The notes under the pieces: generated by a model
The model's input: the letters and a program-made list of their open reading frames with translations, nothing else
Database searches by the model: none
Told to the model about the DNA's origin: nothing
Made by a program: the position numbers and the translations under genes
Shown here: positions 4,768 to 6,451 of the stretch, one piece after another
How the letters are laid out: each line of letters starts with the position of its first letter
How positions within the stretch are numbered: the first letter of the stretch is position 1
Source of the DNA: an uncultured Porphyromonadaceae bacterium
GTDB lineage: Bacteria; Bacteroidota; Bacteroidia; Bacteroidales; Muribaculaceae
Assembly: GCA_900554265.1 (NCBI GenBank)
Contig: USGZ01000108.1
Location: forward strand, 1-6,451
DNA length: 6,451 nt
Direction: 5' to 3'

Positions 4768-6219
4768 TCAATCCTCGGTGAAGAATGCCGATACCAATTC
4801 GTCGAAGTACATTTCATCCGTGGGGATTTCATCGCTTGAGGCCATAATCCGGGCGGCGATTGATTTCTTGCGGTGGATGATGTCGTAGAGGGTGCGGTCG
4901 ATGGTGTGACGGCCGATGAGGTAGTAGCAGGTGACGTTGTCCTTCTGCCCGATGCGGTGCGCGCGGTCCTCGCACTGGCAGCAGTCGGCATAGGTCCAGG
5001 GGAACTCGACGAAGGCGACGTTCGAGGATGCGGTTAGGGTAAGACCGACGCCGGCGGCCTTGATGGAGCAGATTATGAGTTGCGCGCGTCCAGACTGAAA
5101 GGCGTCGACGGCGGCCTGCTTCATGTTGATGGAATCGCGTCCTGTTACGGTTACGGCTTTCGGAAAGGCCTTTTTCAACTCGTTCACAATCTCATGCAGG
5201 GAGCAGAAGAGTATGAGGGGCTTGCCGTTGGCGAGGAAGGTCCTGACGAAGTCGACAGCCTGGGCGACCTTGCCTCTGGAGGAGAGGGAGCGCAGGGTCA
5301 TGAACTTGACCAGGGCTTCCATGCGCATCTTGCGCCGGATGTCGGCGTCGTCGCACTCGGTGTACTGGCGCAGGTATTCGGCCAGGTCGGCAGCGGCCAG
5401 CTCGTACTCCTCGCGGTTGGATATTTCGACGTAGAGGTCGGTGCGGGTCTTGTCGGGAAGTTGGGTCAGTACCTTTGCTTTCTCGCGGCGGACCATGCAG
5501 CGCGAGTAGAGCTCGGAGGAGAGGCGGTCGAGGTTGCGGGGCTCGTCGTCCTCATCCTTGCTCCGGCGCTCGCGGGAGAGCTCGCCGCCGCCATAGTCGG
5601 CGAGGAACTTAGCGCGACCGCCGAATTCGGCCAGGCGCCCCATGATTGAGAGCTGCGCGATGAGGTCGGCGGGTCGGTTGACTACAGGCGTACCCGAGAG
5701 GAGGATGCGCCAATCCTTTCCTTCGACGATGCCGCGGGTGAAGATGGTCTGCTGTGCCGCGGGGTCTTTGACGCGGTGGCACTCGTCGATGATTACAGAT
5801 TTGAAGACCTGGATATCCGGGCAGAAGACAACATCCTTAAGCCGGAAGGGCTTGCCTTTGGCGGCGCGGATATCCCAGACGAAGAACTTGCGCAGGCTCT
5901 CGTAGTTGACGATGGCGACCTGCTGCATGCCCATGCGCAAGAGATAGGGCCAGGTGGTGGCCACGGAGTTGTCGAGTACCAGGGCCTTACGGTCGGTGAA
6001 TTTCTCAAACTCGCGCTGCCAGTTGATTTTGAGCGAGGAGGGACAGATTACCAGGCAGGGATATGCGCCGGCGGCGTCGACGATGCCGATGCTCTGGAGT
6101 GTCTTTCCGAGGCCGGGTTCGTCGCCGATGAGCAGACGCTTCCAGTGCAGGCCGGCTTCGATACCCTCACGTTGGTAAGGGTATGGCTCGACCTTGAGGT
6201 TATGGCGGATGGCAGTCAT
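4768..6219 (-). CDS. SNF2-family (SF2) DNA helicase/translocase, 483 aa
   Basis: All the hallmark motifs of an SNF2 ATPase are present. They are a Q-motif-like YPYQREGI (13-20), motif I GDEPGLGKT (32-40), motif Ia CLVICPSSLKINWQ (55-68), motif II IIDECH (143-148, a DECH box), motif III LLSGTP (173-178), motif IV region LILFCSLHE (335-343), motif V AAGVGLTLTASS (388-399) and motif VI EDRAHRIGQ (417-425) with the arginine fingers. The length is that of a bare two-RecA-domain engine without accessory domains. Such proteins translocate on double-stranded DNA and can remodel forks or remove bound proteins; in phages they are placed with replication and recombination genes. The start ATG at 6217-6219 follows the 66-aa gene by 1 nt. 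A longer frame to 6375 is a shadow of that gene. Phage-specific role is unknown. Confidence 0.92.
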   Translation of the reverse strand: MTAIRHNLKVEPYPYQREGIEAGLHWKRLLIGDEPGLGKTLQSIGIVDAAGAYPCLVICPSSLKINWQREFEKFTDRKALVLDNSVATTWPYLLRMGMQQVAIVNYESLRKFFVWDIRAAKGKPFRLKDVVFCPDIQVFKSVIIDECHRVKDPAAQQTIFTRGIVEGKDWRILLSGTPVVNRPADLIAQLSIMGRLAEFGGRAKFLADYGGGELSRERRSKDEDDEPRNLDRLSSELYSRCMVRREKAKVLTQLPDKTRTDLYVEISNREEYELAAADLAEYLRQYTECDDADIRRKMRMEALVKFMTLRSLSSRGKVAQAVDFVRTFLANGKPLILFCSLHEIVNELKKAFPKAVTVTGRDSINMKQAAVDAFQSGRAQLIICSIKAAGVGLTLTASSNVAFVEFPWTYADCCQCEDRAHRIGQKDNVTCYYLIGRHTIDRTLYDIIHRKKSIAARIMASSDEIPTDEMYFDELVSAFFTED

Positions 6220-6220
6220 A

Positions 6221-6421
6221 TCAGAAGCAGATGCGGTAGGGTTGACCTTTGAGGGATGGCATGCGGGATTCGATGTGTGCCTCGAGGCGCGGCACGGAGA
6301 ATACGGGAGCGCCGTCGCGGCTGACACCGTCGGCGAGGAGAGTGGAGACGTGGAAGGTATGGACGAAGCGGCCATTGAGCATCACGTCGACGTCAATGAA
6401 TTTTCGTGCGGGAGTGTTCAT
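6221..6421 (-). CDS. Unknown small protein, 66 aa
   Basis: It starts at ATG 6419-6421, giving MNTPARKFIDVDVMLNGRFV, and ends RMPSLKGQPYRICF. A GTG four codons further upstream (6431-6433) could extend it, but the ATG overlaps the previous gene's stop as ATGA and is preferred. The alternation of hydrophobic and polar residues (FIDVDVMLNGRFVHTFHV) suggests a small beta-rich fold. I believe similar short proteins accompany replication genes in Bacteroidales phages, but I cannot name a family, so function is unassigned. The stop lies 1 nt before the SNF2 start, giving tight coupling with it. Confidence 0.7.
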   Translation of the reverse strand: MNTPARKFIDVDVMLNGRFVHTFHVSTLLADGVSRDGAPVFSVPRLEAHIESRMPSLKGQPYRICF

Positions 6422-6451
6422 GCGACAAAGCACCAGTATTTGAAAGCGAGT
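6418..6451 (-). CDS. 3' end of an upstream gene (runs in from the right edge)
   Basis: In the frame ending at TGA 6418-6420, the last ten codons read LAFKYWCFVA. The stop overlaps the ATG of the 66-aa gene as ATGA, which is the same coupling seen at other junctions here. Only 34 nt are visible, so coding status is an inference from the overlap pattern and no function can be given. Confidence 0.4.
   Translation of the reverse strand, partial: LAFKYWCFVA

Noticed and set aside
5080..5649. Plus-strand open frame of 189 codons
   Set aside because: It is antisense to the SNF2 helicase, and its Leu/Val/Gly-rich sequence with no motif fits a codon-bias artefact.
6220..6375. N-terminal extension of the SNF2 helicase by 52 residues
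   Set aside because: The extension is Ser/Pro/Ala low-complexity and lies fully inside the 66-aa gene in another frame. The ATG at 6217-6219 gives a normal SNF2 N-terminus and sits 1 nt after the previous stop.

Overview
The window looks like the early (replication/recombination) operon of a phage or prophage of the phylum Bacteroidota, probably a gut Bacteroidales host. This rests on a set of domain families I recognise from memory and associate with Bacteroidales phages and integrated elements (DUF4494, DUF6291/DUF7833, DUF1064, DUF7666, a DnaC-like loader, a short SNF2 helicase), on the lack of clear Shine-Dalgarno sequences, and on the tightly packed one-strand layout. The DNA is GC-rich by eye, with strong third-position G/C bias, which produces many long but meaningless antisense frames. 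No database search was possible. No integrase, structural gene, tRNA, rRNA or CRISPR array is present, so phage and prophage cannot be told apart.

Every gene I accept lies on the minus strand, so transcription runs from the right edge to the left edge. In that order: the last 10 codons of a truncated gene (6418-6451); a 66-aa unknown protein (6221-6421); a 483-aa SNF2-family helicase (4768-6219); a 101-aa protein with an odd Ala/Ser repeat insert (4458-4763); an HU/IHF-type DNA-binding protein (4174-4461); a DUF4494 protein (3732-4190); a DUF1064 nuclease-like protein (3335-3739); a DUF6291/DUF7833 replication-type protein (2742-3338); a DnaC-like AAA+ helicase loader (1839-2723); a degenerate small reading frame in the only sizeable gap (1678-1833); a 119-aa single-pass membrane protein (1307-1666); an 87-aa unknown protein (1047-1310); a 95-aa membrane-anchored protein (747-1034); a DUF7666 protein with tandem repeats (106-750); and the first 38 codons of another gene (1-115).

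The genes overlap by 4 to 17 nt or sit 1 to 18 nt apart, apart from the 172-nt gap at 1667-1838. This implies one polycistronic, translationally coupled transcript whose promoter lies to the right of the window. The right and central part (6451-1839) handles DNA: a helicase/translocase, a nucleoid-type protein, a probable nuclease, a replication-initiation-type protein and a helicase loader. The left part (1666-1) holds small membrane and unknown proteins that could be host-interaction or accessory functions.

The points most worth a second look are the stop-interrupted small frame at 1678-1833, the in-frame palindromic repeats at 4635-4727, the altered Walker B motif of the DnaC-like protein, and the 27-bp tandem repeats in the DUF7666 gene. 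I did not find a clear previously undescribed system.
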